A stretch of DNA of 64,000 nucleotides from Erythroxylum novogranatense (taxonomy: Eukaryota; Streptophyta; Magnoliopsida; Malpighiales; Erythroxylaceae), in the NCBI GenBank assembly GCA_029891385.1, contig CM057230.1, forward strand, positions 31,451,402 to 31,515,401, given 5' to 3'. Of the stretch, positions 36,706-49,242 are shown one piece after another (within the stretch, counting starts at the first letter, position 1; every line of letters starts with the position of its first letter). The notes below the pieces were generated by a model. The model was not told where the DNA came from. It did no database searches and saw only the letters and a list, made by a program, of their open reading frames with translations. Made by a program: the position numbers and the translations under genes.

Positions 36706-37422
36706 ACTATATATAGAATCACACGTCCACAATCCTTGTAGTTCTTAGGTATTATTCTTCTGGGACTTTGAAGTCAATGACCTAACTTATTACGTATTGT
36801 CCCAGAACGTTATCTGAAGAGCAAGTGGGAAAAAAAGTAAGAACCATGATAATCCTAATTTATAAACTTAAAATTGTAAAAATAGGTTAATTAATTAAGT
36901 TTTTACAGTCATGTACTAAACAAATAGAATTTGAAATAATTTTTATTCAAAAGGATTTAAAGAATTAAGACTTTTAACTTTAAATTTTAGTATGTAAATA
37001 TAATATAATTAATTTTAAATAAAATATAGTCAATTATTAACAAGAGTTTAGTTTAATTATAAGAAGATAAAAATACAATTACGTCATAATCTATGTGTAT
37101 ATATAATTTTAAGAAAAAATATTTTCAACTCAAATAAGAAATTTCAAGTTAATTCCTAATTAGGGGGATTATTAATTTCCGCTAGTCTTTTTTATACTAG
37201 TCCATAACTCCACATCCATTACCAAATTCATAGCCACAAGGTGCTGTTCAGATACATCGCATGTTTCTCAAGATCGTTCTATAGTTCAACCTACACAAGA
37301 TTACGTTAAGGTCTATAAGCCATATTATTTCAGTAACAGCGCTATTAGTTACAAGTTAAAACACCTTCCCATTAGAAAAATTATGCAGAAGGGAACCAAT
37401 AACATTAACTGATCATAGCTAA
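36706..37422. other. Intergenic DNA including the 3' flank of the polygalacturonase gene
   Basis: AT-rich. The part nearest 37422 should contain the 3' untranslated region; no clear AATAAA signal was fixed. Confidence 0.4.
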
Positions 37423-40026
37423 CTAGGGCAAGCACAAATGCTCGTGTGATCTTGCTATTCTCTTAACCATACCACTACTTCTCCTTAAACAATAATCTAT
37501 GCTTGAAGGTAGTAGGGGACTCTGTGATTTCCCATAAGAGTTCCAGCACAAGGCCTGCTGTGAACCAACGTACCCCTTAGAGGGCTTCAGCTGAATATCA
37601 TTAAGGTCCACATCAATGCATGGGGCGTCATTGCTACAAGCTAAATGAATGGGTTGCACCAAATAGGTCCCCGTGATTTGATCGTAGTTTACTCCAGATA
37701 TTGCCACAGCTTCTGTTTGGTTTTGGCAAGTACCCTTGTCACAGTAGAACTGATCGATTATAATTGGATACTTGACGTCTGATACCTGAATGTTGGAGAA
37801 GGACACGTTCTTAACTGATCCGATACCTCCCTGTAAAATGTAATTTCGAACGAGTAAGTGGTTGGAAGCAATTAATAACTGATAATTTATCGAGTAATTA
37901 CCTGCCATGTCTTTATTCGAACCCCAGCTAGGGTACTTTGAAGTGAGATGTTGTCAACCATGATGTTAGAGACACATGCAACGCTTTTATCTTTCCCAAG
38001 ACTTCCTACACTGCTTCCACAACAAAGTTTTAATAAAAACTAATTGGTGAAACCCCGGAACTTACATATCAGTGAACTAACTTCTTTATACAAAGTGTAT
38101 AGGTGGGGATTTACCTTATACCATGTCCAGGGCCGCAGTTAATATGGTGAATATGGACGTCAGAGCAACCAGTTTGTATGGATACACAGTCATCTCCTGT
38201 TAAAATCGGTGATCCGAGAATCCAAAAATTAAATTAAAATTAAACAATAAAATAGTAATTTCCCAAATGCTTTAAACTAGAGCCACTCATTCTCGTAAAG
38301 TGAAAAGTTGGTCATGTTGGCACTTTTTGTTCGTGCTTGTCTCAAAAAGTTAGTTTGTCGACAGTTAAACCGTTTAAAACCAGACAACTTTTCCCAATCC
38401 TGTAACCTTTTTCTATGCACATAACTAACGTGCCAAGCACCATCTGGGGCCCTAACTCAACACTCAAAAGCTAAGTATGGCCATCTCTTCTGGTAAAATG
38501 AACTTCTAGTTGAATTATAAATTTTTTTATTTACAAGATTGAAGACTCTATTCTCCTCTACCATAGGGTTCTAGCATTTCATCCTGAAAATTCTTACCAC
38601 ATCCAATGTTTGAATGCTGAATTTCCACATCTTTTGCGTTTTGCAGATGAATGCCATCGGTATTTGGGCTGCTCTCTGGTGAAGATATGGTGATATTGTC
38701 AATTTGGATCCCTTCAGAACTGTCAAATTTTAGATGGCATTGAGGGCTATTTAGGATGTTGATGTCTCGTACAGTGACATTGCAGCTGGCATAGAATCTT
38801 AAAGCCTGTGACAAAGAGGGAGAAACATATATATTAATGTACATTATACAACGTAAAATAGAACAATCACAAGGAAGAAGAACACCAAGGAATTAAATAA
38901 TTTAGTCTTACTGTTGGCTTCATATCTGTAATGTGTTTGGATCTCTTCTGCAGAAGTGCAAAGTTAGATTTTAGCTGCTTTGGTTGTATAACTTTCAATG
39001 CTTGAAGGAAGAAATTGAGCTGCCAAAATCGAGAGTTGACCTGAATATAATAGGCTTTAGAGGGATTCCACCATTCAGAGCCCTGACCATCCACAGTTCC
39101 AGAACCTTGAATGGTGAAGTTATTTAGCCATTTGAAGTTTAGCCATTGAAACAAACTGGACTTAGGCCATTGACCAACTTCAGCAGGAGCTAAGAGTGTT
39201 CCATCTATCTGTGGAAGTCCACTTACTTTACATCAGCTTTTGTGTGTAAAGCAGACATCATGATAATAGAATACTCAAAATTGTCCTTGATTAAGATGGT
39301 TTAAGCCTTAAAATAGGGGGAAATTTATGAAAGGGCAAAGGAAAGAGTGAACCTCTTCCCCTTCTCCTCCACTTTGATTAATTTACCAATGCTGCTCGAA
39401 AATCGGAGGAATTGAGTTTAAAAGGTAATTATGAACAAAGAAGTTAACTAAAAAGAAGAGAAAGCTAACCTGAAGAGTAAGGTGAGGCATGCATGGACCT
39501 TGTAGTGTTATGGGCTTGATAAGGAACTTGAACTCTGCAGGGATTTGGAGAGTAGCTCCTGATACCTTGCAGGCAGCCTTCCATGTTGCTAGCAATGCCT
39601 GTTCAGTTCATAATTTTGTAACAAGTTCAAGTGATTACTAACATAAAAATGTATGGTCGGTCCCTCACTGAATGTTAATTCTGAGGAAAGCTAGGAAATG
39701 AGAATGAATCAACCCATTTTTGGTTACTACTTACGTACCTCTGAATCGTCAGAAATTCCACTACCCTTTGCTCCAAAAGACAAAACGTTAAAGATTCTCG
39801 TAGTCGGAACAGGGGCTACTGCTGGACTCGGCATAGGAACTGAACCTGGAGTGTTATCCCTGCCCTTAGTGCTCTTATCTTTTAGGTGCTTATTATGAGG
39901 CCTTCTTTGCTTGTTGTGGTGCATTCTAGCCTCTACTGGAATCATACAAAATGTAACGAACACAGCCATTAATGTAAGAAATAGAAATAGAGTACTAGAA
40001 GAGTTCTTATTGGATATCATGCCCAT
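37423..40026 (-). CDS. Polygalacturonase (glycoside hydrolase family 28), eight exons, 475 aa
   Basis: An apparently intact gene for a secreted pectin-degrading enzyme that hydrolyses alpha-1,4-galacturonan in the cell wall. Exons, high to low: 40026-39739, 39598-39470, 39208-39041, 38947-38912, 38805-38598, 38196-38115, 38010-37902, 37830-37423. All introns are GT-AG, phases agree, and the total is 1,428 nt. Residues 10-33 form a signal peptide, followed by a basic His/Lys-rich and Pro/Ser-rich stretch and then [16 protein letters not shown]. All four GH28 signatures are present: SPNTDGI (N255, D257), GDDC (D278, D279), GPGHGIS (H301) and RIKTW (R335, K337). C-terminal cysteines follow the plant pattern. 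Intron 38948-39040 is 93 nt and open in frame, so a retained form would still be readable. Endo versus exo action is not settled by sequence; the motifs fit plant endo-PG-like clades. Confidence 0.93.
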
Positions 40027-40124
40027 CTTAGCTCCCTCCCTCTTCCTCTCTTTGAAGCTCCACTTGGAGTCTAGACAGTTTTATTATGCTTAAAGCGTGG
40101 GAGGTATTCGGTGGTTGTAGACAG

Positions 40125-40132
40125 CTTATATA
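40125..40132 (-). promoter_or_regulatory. TATA box of the polygalacturonase gene
   Basis: TATATAAG on the minus strand, 99 bp upstream of the start codon at 40026. Correct spacing for a plant core promoter with a short leader. Confidence 0.6.
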
Positions 40133-40139
40133 GCTACTT

Positions 40140-42324
40140 GTGCTATAACTATCCTCTATTTTTATGTGGCAAAGTTGAAATATTATATCAGCATTTGAAA
40201 CCCTGATAGAATACGATTATTCTGCTTTAGCACATTACATAGGTTTGAGGAGAACACGCCATGCAGGAAAATCTCTAAAGTACTAGCTACTTTTTGTTAT
40301 AAATAATTATGTACCTCCTCCAGGTTCCAAGAGTGAATGTTGTGCACCACTGACTCATACCAGGCACAAGTAAAAGTTATTTGAACTTTTTCTTTCTTTC
40401 TTTTTACATAGATAAAAGAACCTGTAAGCTAATTTCTTAGACCAATGAGATTGATTGTTTTATATAACTTTCCCTGGAATGATGTATCTGATTATTGGGG
40501 ACCTGATGAAACTATAGAACAAGAAATTTAACCTGATCTTCAATCTCCACTAAGTTGTATTTGTTCATATTATAATGATAACGGGAAGCCATTATTGAGT
40601 ATAGTGGAAGGAGGACGGCGAAAGTTATCCTACCTATTATTGAAACAACTTGTGGATAATCTGAATTAATACCTCCCATCTCTGAATTAATACAGTTAGG
40701 TGGCTAATTAAAACGAAAGGTCGTGGCCCCGACTCCTCGACATTCCTTTTGCTGAAGTTGTTCAAAGCCTCACTTGTAGCCTCAAATTCATGAAAGGATT
40801 CAACAAGAACTTTAAATGATTCAACTTACCCATAAACCCCAAACATATCCTGTTTCAATCCAATTAATTGCAACTTGGAGGTTATAACGGTATGGCTTGT
40901 TCTTCTACTAGTTACTAGGTGGGTGGCATGGCTAGTTCTTGCACTAGTTACTAGGTAGGTGGTGAGTGGCGAGGGGTGAGGAGTGAGGACCTCCTATTAT
41001 TGCTTAGCCTTAGAAGCACTGGCATGTTGTAGTGGGAATGTAAAAGTATGGAGAGACGGTAAGAGAATGGAGAAAGTAGGATCGACCATAGATGAGGCAG
41101 CTAGAAGCTAAGGAATGTTAGTGTCAGTCTCTTCTTCTACGCTTCTCGCACGCCTACATGAATTATTCCGATTTAAATGTCCCACCAGAGTACCATCGCA
41201 TATTAAATTGACGAAATAGACGTCCAATTAATTAATCAATCATACCTAACTTATATTAATACAATCATGCCTAGCTTAATAAACTATTTATTTAATTTTA
41301 TCTTCCTTTTCTTTATAGATTTTGGTGTTATATAATAATTTTCATCAACAACTCCAGTAACATGCGGTATTTTAATTTAACAGAGTAAGAGGAACGACTT
41401 ATTTGAAAACGAGGTCCACCATTATAATATTCAACTAAATTGTTTTTCAACTCCAAGTGTTAACAAAGAATTAAACTTTGACTTATGCAATGTCGAATAA
41501 TGTTTGACTAAAAAGACAATTTTAAGAAATAACTCTTTTTTTTTTCTTTAACCTCATTTTAAGGAATTTGTAATATTGAAATAAAGATGTACTTTACTTT
41601 AAAAAATGATTAAATAGTTCATTTCGTTCTTTTATGATATTTAATAGACTAAATCAATATACCTAAAAAGGCTTACCGGTGTAGTATTTTGCGTATGCTT
41701 ACAGAAGTTTCAAGATACCAAATCCTGATTAGTACAAAGGGCGTTGGTTTTGTTTTAGCACACGAGACTTGACTATAAAGCTCGTCCAACTCCAAGGGTT
41801 CTCTACGACCATTGAAGCATGTGTCACGTCAAGTCAGTCAACATTCAAATAGTATTCAATCTTCTGATTCAACAGTGTAAGAAGGTTCTTTCAAAGATTC
41901 CGATTAATATAAAACCTCAGTCCACATCGATGCGGTGGCCAATAAGTCGAGTTATGAGTATTGAACACTGTTCTGTCTATTTCAACAAATTCCTTTCAAA
42001 GTTCAAACCTCAATAATGCTAAAGCGCTCATGAGTGTCATGTACGTCATATTAAAAAGAATTTATTGGTGAAACAGACGATCAAAGATGCAAAGATTATC
42101 TATATTTTATTTATTTTGAATTATTTATTTATTTTAAAGCATCTTTGGTACAAAATTTAATTGGAAATTCACGGTGTATATTGTGGACATTATCTTATAT
42201 ATTTTCTGGTATTCTTTCTTATCTGGTATTGATCTTGTAAGGGGTGAAAGCAACTGTATTTATAGACCGAAATAGACAATGAAAGGATAGAACAAAGTTT
42301 TCTCAAAACTGATCCAACTTTCCA
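40140..42324. other. Intergenic DNA upstream of the polygalacturonase gene
   Basis: No gene. At about 40890-40965 a partly duplicated segment carries GCACTAGTTACTAGGT / CTACTAGTTACTAGGT, followed by GAGTGGCGAGGGGTGAGGAG. The last few hundred bases before 42325 may be a decayed LTR belonging to the copia gag fragment, but I could not fix its ends. Confidence 0.4.
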
Positions 42325-42336
42325 TGGTATTGGAGC
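42325..42336 (+). promoter_or_regulatory. Primer-binding site of the copia gag fragment
   Basis: TGGTATTGGAGC, a two-mismatch version of the initiator-Met tRNA primer site, 64 bp before the gag ATG. Confidence 0.55.
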
Positions 42337-42399
42337 TGTGAAAACTAAAAACTTAGTAAATTTAAACTTTTGATCGCTGTCCAACTTCACTAAGCAAAT

Positions 42400-42766
42400 A
42401 TGTCTGGAGGAGAAAGCAATGAATCAAAGGTTGGAGGCGCAGCTGAGAAGAGGATTGCTACACCTTACAATTTGACCACGGCTAATAACCTAGGTACCAT
42501 AATGGCCCACATACAGTTAAAGGGGAAGAATTATGAAGAGTACGCTAGAGCCTTACGCACTTCCCTTTGAGCTAAGAAGAAGTTTGGCTGTATTGATGGA
42601 ACCATTAACCAACTAGTAGAAAACTCACCAGAATTGGAAGATTGGTGGATTATGAATTACATGATTGTCCTATGGACACTCAACATAATTGAATCCACTC
42701 TGCGTTTAACCATAATGCATATAAAAAGGCATCAGATTTAGGGGAGGATATCAAACAAGAATTTTC
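42400..42766 (+). pseudogene. Ty1-copia gag N-terminus (fragment)
   Basis: From the ATG at 42400 the plus strand reads MSGGESNESKVGGAAEKR, then the copia Gag segment LKGKNYEEYARALRTSL, a TGA stop where arginine is expected, and AKKKFGCIDGTINQLV. This is the start of a gag typical of plant copia elements. The frame is cut at 42767 by the LTR of a second copia element in opposite orientation. Nothing of its pol was found. Confidence 0.8.
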
Positions 42767-43316
42767 TGTGACAAATGTGTTGCGAAATATTACGAATTAA
42801 ATCTCACATATAAAATAAGCAAAAAAATAATACGCAAAAAATTAACATGATTCAGCCTCTAATTTGGGCTATATTCATGAGCCAAACTCCAAATAAATAT
42901 TCCACTAGTGAAAAAGAGTGAAAAATAATACAACAAAATAGTGGCACTCTCATACAAGGTGTTTTCCAAATTTATTACCCTTAAAATAATATCCTCACTA
43001 TTTTGTCACTTACACTTTTTAGAAAAACTTTCGTAACAATATCTAAAAATTACTCTATTACAAAAAATGATTCTCTAATCTCTCTTAAAACTCACCACAT
43101 TTGTTACACATATAATGCAAACATTGATAATAAAAGAGGGAAGGAGGGTCTTTTATAGACCCTCCATCGCCTTAACTATCCACTGCAGTTTGCATGCAAC
43201 TTATGGACAACTTACATACACGTTGTTCACAGTTGCATGTAGGTTGTTCATAGCAGCTTGCCTTTTTTTTGTTTTTACATAAGTATAGGACATTGGCAGT
43301 TCGGTACCGCTTTACA
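42767..43316 (-). repeat. 3' LTR of a truncated minus-strand copia element (550 bp)
   Basis: Ends TGTGACAAATG (plus-strand left) and TTTACA (right), giving TG...CA in either reading. It contains a CTTTTATAGACC promoter-like word. A polypurine tract lies immediately beyond its right end. No second LTR is in the window. Confidence 0.7.
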
Positions 43317-43332
43317 ATTCTCCCCCTACTGG
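43317..43332 (-). promoter_or_regulatory. Polypurine tract of the second copia element
   Basis: The minus strand reads CAGTAGGGGGAGAAT right before TGTAAAGCGG, the LTR start. Confidence 0.75.
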
Positions 43333-45097
43333 TTACATTGGGTTTACTGTCATTCCTGCAAATGATCGACAAAACTTAAACTTTCCTTTGGGTATAACTT
43401 TTGTCATCATATCTAATTCATTCTCATCTATATGAATCTTCTCAAACTACAATAGCGTCTTCTCTAACACCTCTCTAATCCAGTGATATCTTACATCAAA
43501 ATACTTTGATCTTGAATGGAATGAGAAATTTTTTCCAAGGTGAATAGCACTCTGACTGTCGCAAAACAGTTAATATCTATCTTGATGAAAACCAAGTTCA
43601 TCTAAGAACTTCTTCATAGGAGTTCCTTGCATGCTTTAGTTGCAACAATAAATTCCACTTCAGTGGTGAATAGAGCAACACATTTCTGCATTTTTTATTG
43701 CCATGACACGACTCCCTGCAAAGATAATTAGGTAACCTGAATTAGACTTTCTCGAGTCAACATCACTGGTCATGTCTGCATTTGTGTAACCAACTAACAC
43801 AAACTTGGTAGTTCCAAACATAAGCATATTTTGAAAGTACCACGTAGATGTTTGAGAATCCACTTCATAGCATCCCAATGTTTCTTACCATGATTTGAAA
43901 GGAACCTACTCACTACTTCAATTGCATAAGCAATATCTGGTCGTGTACATACCATGACATACATCAAACTTTCAATTGCAAAAGCATAGGGGACTTTCAT
44001 CATCTCGTCCTTCTTTTCATCCATCAAGGGCATTGCTTAGTACTCAGTATAAAGTGATTAGTAAAAGGACAATTAATCACTTTAGCTTTATCTATGTTGA
44101 ACCTTTGAAATACTTTCTCAATGCACTTCTCTTGTGATAACCATAATTTCTTGACGCCCCTGTCTCTGATAACCGTTATGTCAAGAATCTGTTTTGTTGG
44201 CTTAAAGTCTTTCATAGAAAAAGACTTGCTTAACTACTTCTTCAAACTGTTAATCCTGTTGATATTTTGGCCAACAATCAACATATCATCAACATACAGT
44301 AAAAGGATAATGAAATCATCACTAGAGAATTTATGTACAAAAACACAATGATCTGAAGTAATCTTCTTATAACCTTGGTATCTCATAACTGTTTCAAACT
44401 TCTTATACTACTGTCTTAGTGCCTATTTTAAACTATAAAGGCTTTTCATCAATCTACACATATAGTCCTTTTTTTTCCTTAAAACCCTCTGGATGCTCCA
44501 TATATATCTCTTCTTCCAAATCTCTATGATAGAAGTTGCCTTGATATCCAATTACTTGATTTCTAAGTCTAGACTTGCTGCTAAACCGAGCAGCATACGA
44601 ATGGATGTCATTTTCACAACTAGTAAAAACACCTCATCAAAATCAATACCTTTTCTTTGGATCCTTTAACAACCAATTTAGCTTTGAATCTTGGATGAGG
44701 ATTGGGTTCACCATGTTTAATCTTGAATACCCACTTATTTTTAAAAGCTTTCTTGCCTTTTGACAACTTCACTGACTTAAAAGTTTTATTTTCATGCAAG
44801 ATGCAAGGACTTCATCTCATCTTGCATGGCTTCAAACCATTTCATCTTATGTTCATATATCATAGCCTCTTGAAAATTCTCAGGTTCTCTCCTATCAATA
44901 AGTAACACATACTGACCACTGGAGTATCTAATAGTGGCTTGTCTTACTTGTGTAGATCTCCTTATTGGAACCTGAGCAGTCTCTGGTGCTAGGGGTTGAT
45001 TCTGGACATCATCTTCATCAGAGCTTCATATGATTGATTTTGAATGGGAGCATCATCATCAACTACATTCGATTGGAAATTTTCAACTTCATCTCCA
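43333..45097 (-). pseudogene. Truncated copia pol: RT and RNase H
   Basis: Minus-strand pieces, high to low: an integrase-RT linker (45097-44560), RT with HRDLEEEIYMEHPEGF near 44500, the intact active site LLYVDDMLIVG near 44275-44300, an RT tail at 44024-44215 (MKDFKPTKQILDITVIRDRG), and RNase H starting TRPDIAYAIEVVSRFLSNHG at 43794-44033 with GYTNADMTSDVDSRKSNSGY at 43660-43878. Stops and shifts are frequent. Gag, protease, integrase and the 5' LTR are missing; the sequence stops at about 45098, where gypsy leader DNA begins. Confidence 0.87.
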
Positions 45098-45387
45098 AAT
45101 TTAAAACATTAATTTCCTTGATTTAAAGAAAGCAAAAAGGGCTTATTTAATTTATTATAAGCATGTACCCCCCTTAGGTTCCGATTTCATCTTCGGAAGA
45201 CCATAAGAATGTCTGTTTTTAATACATTCCGCTTGTTCACTTTAAGCTCAACCTTTCCACCTATATCCTTGTCTTCCTCAAACCAGCCATGATCATACAT
45301 TTACATTATTCTATTAGCTCGAACTCTTAACAATTTCTCACGTGTGCAACTTATACACATGCGCTCATGTAAGATCCTAATACTGGT

Positions 45388-45403
45388 GCTCTGATACCAT
45401 AAA
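45388..45403 (-). promoter_or_regulatory. Primer-binding site next to LTR A
   Basis: The minus strand reads TTTATGGTATCAGAGCACC immediately after the LTR, an exact TGGTATCAGAGC initiator-Met tRNA site. Confidence 0.85.
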
Positions 45404-46154
45404 TGTTGGATCCCGTTTTCGGAAACCAACTCTTGCGAAAACCATCATAATTAACTTGAACGTACACATAATCTTAAAGGGTTATTGCATTAAACCCCAA
45501 TAGCCATCAATTTTTTTTCACCCATAATAGACATTATCAATTCATCTTTATTCTCATAACATCCCAAAAATTTACTTACAAATTGTTCCATGGTGTGCCA
45601 CACAAAATAGTCACCAAGCTTGAACTCAATTTTTACTGCTTGCGAACAGAAATTGGAAAACTTCAAATCAAAATTTCAGATTGACTTCTTCATAAAAAGC
45701 ATAGCTCTATGTCTCTTGTTTATTTTGAAGCAAGAACCACCTCAATCGGAGTTCTACAACTCAAGATATCATCAAAATACCAGAATGTGTTCATACCCTA
45801 AACAAGCCCTCCTAACCGACCTCTCACTTGTTCTAATTCAAACTCTCTCAAATCAACTCCAAATGATACAAATTTTTATGGAGGAATAAATACATGTCTT
45901 AGAAATCCATTTCTTCAAGAATCACTTCAATTGGAGGTCGGATGAGAGAGTTATGATCAAAAGAATTCAACATGCTCAAACCCTAAATTGATTTGTATCT
46001 CCCTTGGTGCGATTGCCATAACTTTCACCACTATTATTGAATGGATTTCGTTTTTGAACCATTAGAAAGAAGAAATCCATACCTACAACCTTTATGAAGA
46101 TCACAAAGTCTGATTCGGCCTCTAAAAGTATCAAAATTTGCCATCTTTCCCATA

Positions 46155-46325
46155 AATGTCTGTTTAACGGACATGTATCGGGTAAACTACACCATTTCAC
46201 CCGAAAAGGTCCGTTAAATGGACTTCTATGTCCTTTTAACAGACATGGGCGAAGCAAGGGGTCCTTTTTGACCCGAAAAGGTCCATTAAACGGACTCCCA
46301 TGTCCGTTTAACGGACATGGGGCTT
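46155..46325. repeat. Array of GTCCGTTTAACGGAC near-palindromes in LTR A
   Basis: CATGTCCGTTTAACGGACAT and diverged copies (GTCCGTTAAATGGAC, GTCCATTAAACGGAC) repeat with intervening AAGGGGTCCTTTTTGACCCG segments. The matching array in LTR B is at 52890-53065. Minus-strand translation gives repeated NGHGSPFNGP peptides, a consequence of the repeat and not a gene. Confidence 0.85.
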
Positions 46326-46879
46326 CCAAAACCCCTCCAAACCTTCCAATATGCTTCTTACATCAAACCTAACATCATAACCACTTATAATCTTGCAAAA
46401 TTTAACTCTCCTAACGCAAATTTAATTCATAACAACTCAAACATCAAACTTATTTCATCAAACTCTCAATTCTTGATCCATTTGGTCCATCAAAATCACA
46501 AATTCTCATCAATTACCCTAGTTATCACATACACACCATATACAGCACCCTAGCTTGTCACAATCATATCTCTTGATTCCGATGTCCAAAAATTACAATC
46601 TTTTTAGCTTTGAAAAGATAAGAAGATCATCTACAACTTCAAAGAAGACAACTTTGGCCAACTCTAACTCAATTATTCCATAATTTTCCTGGAAGTCAGA
46701 AATAAATCTTATCCTTGGGGAATCTTGAACTTGTCCCAAATTCACTTCTTTAACTAAAGTAACGCATTCTTATCCATTCAATCACCAATTGGAATTCATC
46801 AACCCTCAACTTAAATTTATGCAAAAACTTCTCATGATTATCATCATAACTTTCCTATCTTTCTTGTCCATATTGCCTC

Positions 46880-46882
46880 ACT

Positions 46883-46909
<27 letters not shown>
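46880..46909. repeat. TA microsatellite in LTR A
   Basis: Long TA run, much shorter at the matching place in LTR B (near 53624-53633). Confidence 0.9.
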
Positions 46910-46913
<4 letters not shown>

Positions 46914-49226
46914 TTATATGAAAAGTTCATCAACTCATATGGATTGCTTCTTCAATTATATCTAATTCCAACTGAACATCATTATACACTATTTCACATT
47001 CCAATTTCCCAATCATCCATAATTCCTATGTGTCATTTTCCATAATAACTCACTGATGTGTACACATATATATACATATACATCATCCATTCATGCTCCA
47101 CATTCATCATAGTCATCCATAAACAAATTTACATTTCAAAACCATATACAATTGATATTTTCATAACATCATAAATAATAGCTTTAAAATCTTCATGGGC
47201 ATCTCATGCCACAATACATCATTAAATATCAAAATCCAATATACAAAGCGTGCAAAACCAAATGATCCTCATAATCCAATTGAAGCCTTGTTTTACATCA
47301 ATAATTCCTAAACATAACAAAACATGTAATTTCGGAGTTATGCCTTGATTTACTTTCACTTGATCTCTTGTTTAATACCTGGGATTGGGGAAAGAGAGGG
47401 GGTGAGCTTTAAAAGCCCGTGGGTAACATGCTTAAAACAAAATAACAAGCAAAACCTTTCAAAAGTTTATTTTCATTGAACATTTTCATAAACATAGTCA
47501 ATCCACGTTAAAATCACAAAACTCTTGTTTCTTCAAAATTCTTAACCAATGCACAATAATGCCAACAATGTATGCATCAAATTCATAATTCATAAATGCA
47601 ATGCACATTAAATGCAAATGCACAACCAAATGGCTTGAGGGTTTCGTGAAACAAAACGGCGAAACCGAAGTTTACACCGTGAACGAAACGAGTCCATTTT
47701 CGGATCTGGGCCTGGCGGGCAGCCGGAGAAGGCTTTTGTCGGCGCGCGTGACTACTTAAACGGTTCCTCTCTCGCCTAAACACAATCAATTTCATGCTCA
47801 AAACAATCATATCGAAATCTCAATTTCTCATGCTTTTCTTATACCAAAATGCCATAATTCAACTCAATGGCATAACAATCATGTCAACATGTCAAACATT
47901 GGTCAATGCATAACATGACATAACCACAATGCAATTCTTTTGCATATTCACCACAATTCAAATTCAATCCGTGAAGCATATACACATATAAAAACAATTT
48001 CTTTAAATCATTTAAAAATAGTATATGCACAATTACGAAATACTTGAAACCATTTTATTTCTTGATTCGGAAAAACTTTATTGGCTCATTATTTAATTAT
48101 AAACACGAAACTCACCTCATATCCATGCTTGGAGCTTGATTAGAGCTTCAATTTCTCTAATCCTTTCATTACTTTACCCCAATTCAAACCATAAACCCTA
48201 ATTAAATCAACATCCAAAATTGGTCCAATTAAAACATGTAAACTCCAAAATTGAACATAGAATTCACAAACCCAAACCAATCTTATGCCAAATAAACCAA
48301 AATCTCACTAAAAACTCAAAGCTCAAAATCGACTCTTACCTCATTCTTCTCCATTTTCGACATTTCTAGGCTTGAAAGGAAGCTCTCTTCATCCTCCATG
48401 TTTTCCCCCTTGAATCACTTAAAAATCAGTCTTGAAGACCTTGAAAAATCAAAACCCTAGCTCTTCTTTCCTTTTTCTCCTTCACCCCACAACATCTCTC
48501 ATTTCTCTCTTCTCTCTTTGTTCTTTTCTTTCTAATTTCGTGGGTTTCCTCTTGCCCCACACGACAGCCACCCTCTTATAGTGCCATGTCATTAAAATGG
48601 AAGACAATTGACCCTTTTTTCCCTCCACAATAGCCTTAAAACAAACCCCTTTAAGTAAACTTCCAAAACTGTCCCTGAAATTCATTTTCATTCATACTTA
48701 CTATAGGACAATTTTCTCACTATCAAATTGAAAGAATTTGCTAAAACTTCCTTCTAGAGAATTGTTCATCATTGCCTTAATTTCATAATGACATCAAAAT
48801 CATTCAATTTGGAGCATTACATCAAAAGTTATGCTCAAAACATTTCAGACTGTCATTTTGCTAAAACATTTTCCAACACTTTATTGCCATCCAAAAATTG
48901 ACATTCTTAAGAACAAAATTGAAACTCGATTTCTTCATAACAATTGTAGCCCTATTTCTCTAGTTTAATACAAATTAAGAATCATCTCATTTGAATAACT
49001 AGGGATCAAGTTATGGCTAAAATACCGAAGCATACTCCATGAACATATTTCACTTGAAATTTCCTTCTTTTTAACTTCAACATATCACATAAAATCCATC
49101 TTATATCTAAACCATATTTTTCATTTCATTTCAAATTAAGGAATTCTCCTTTCTTTATACATGAATAATCATGAACAACTTCTCATTTAATAGTCCTCAC
49201 TTCCAAGAAAGGTTCGAGGCCCAACA

Positions 49227-49242
49227 ATTCTTCCCCCCTTAA
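49227..49242 (-). promoter_or_regulatory. Polypurine tract of the gypsy array
   Basis: The minus strand reads TTAAGGGGGGAAGAAT directly before TGTTGGGCC of LTR A. Confidence 0.85.

Larger units (their letters stand above)
45404..49226 (-). repeat. LTR A (3,823 bp)
   Basis: Bounded on the plus strand by TGTTGGATCCCG and GAGGCCCAACA. Matches LTR B (52144-60660 without its insertion) over its full length. It includes a longer TA run at 46880-46909 and the GTCCGTTTAACGGAC array. Confidence 0.9.

Noticed and set aside
39001..39154. Polygalacturonase exon running straight through 39040-38948
   Set aside because: The 31 residues encoded there do not fit the GH28 family, and both borders are good GT/AG sites, so it was called an intron.
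45976..46372. Open frames on both strands with repeated NGHG / FNGP peptides (also 52708-53070)
   Set aside because: They are translations of the GTCCGTTTAACGGAC repeat array inside LTRs; no start context or homologous protein, and the sister copy differs by repeat mutations.
48482..48691. Minus-strand 69-codon frame and its counterpart near 59876-60067
   Set aside because: Inside LTR A and LTR B, in U-rich leader-like sequence, without family features.
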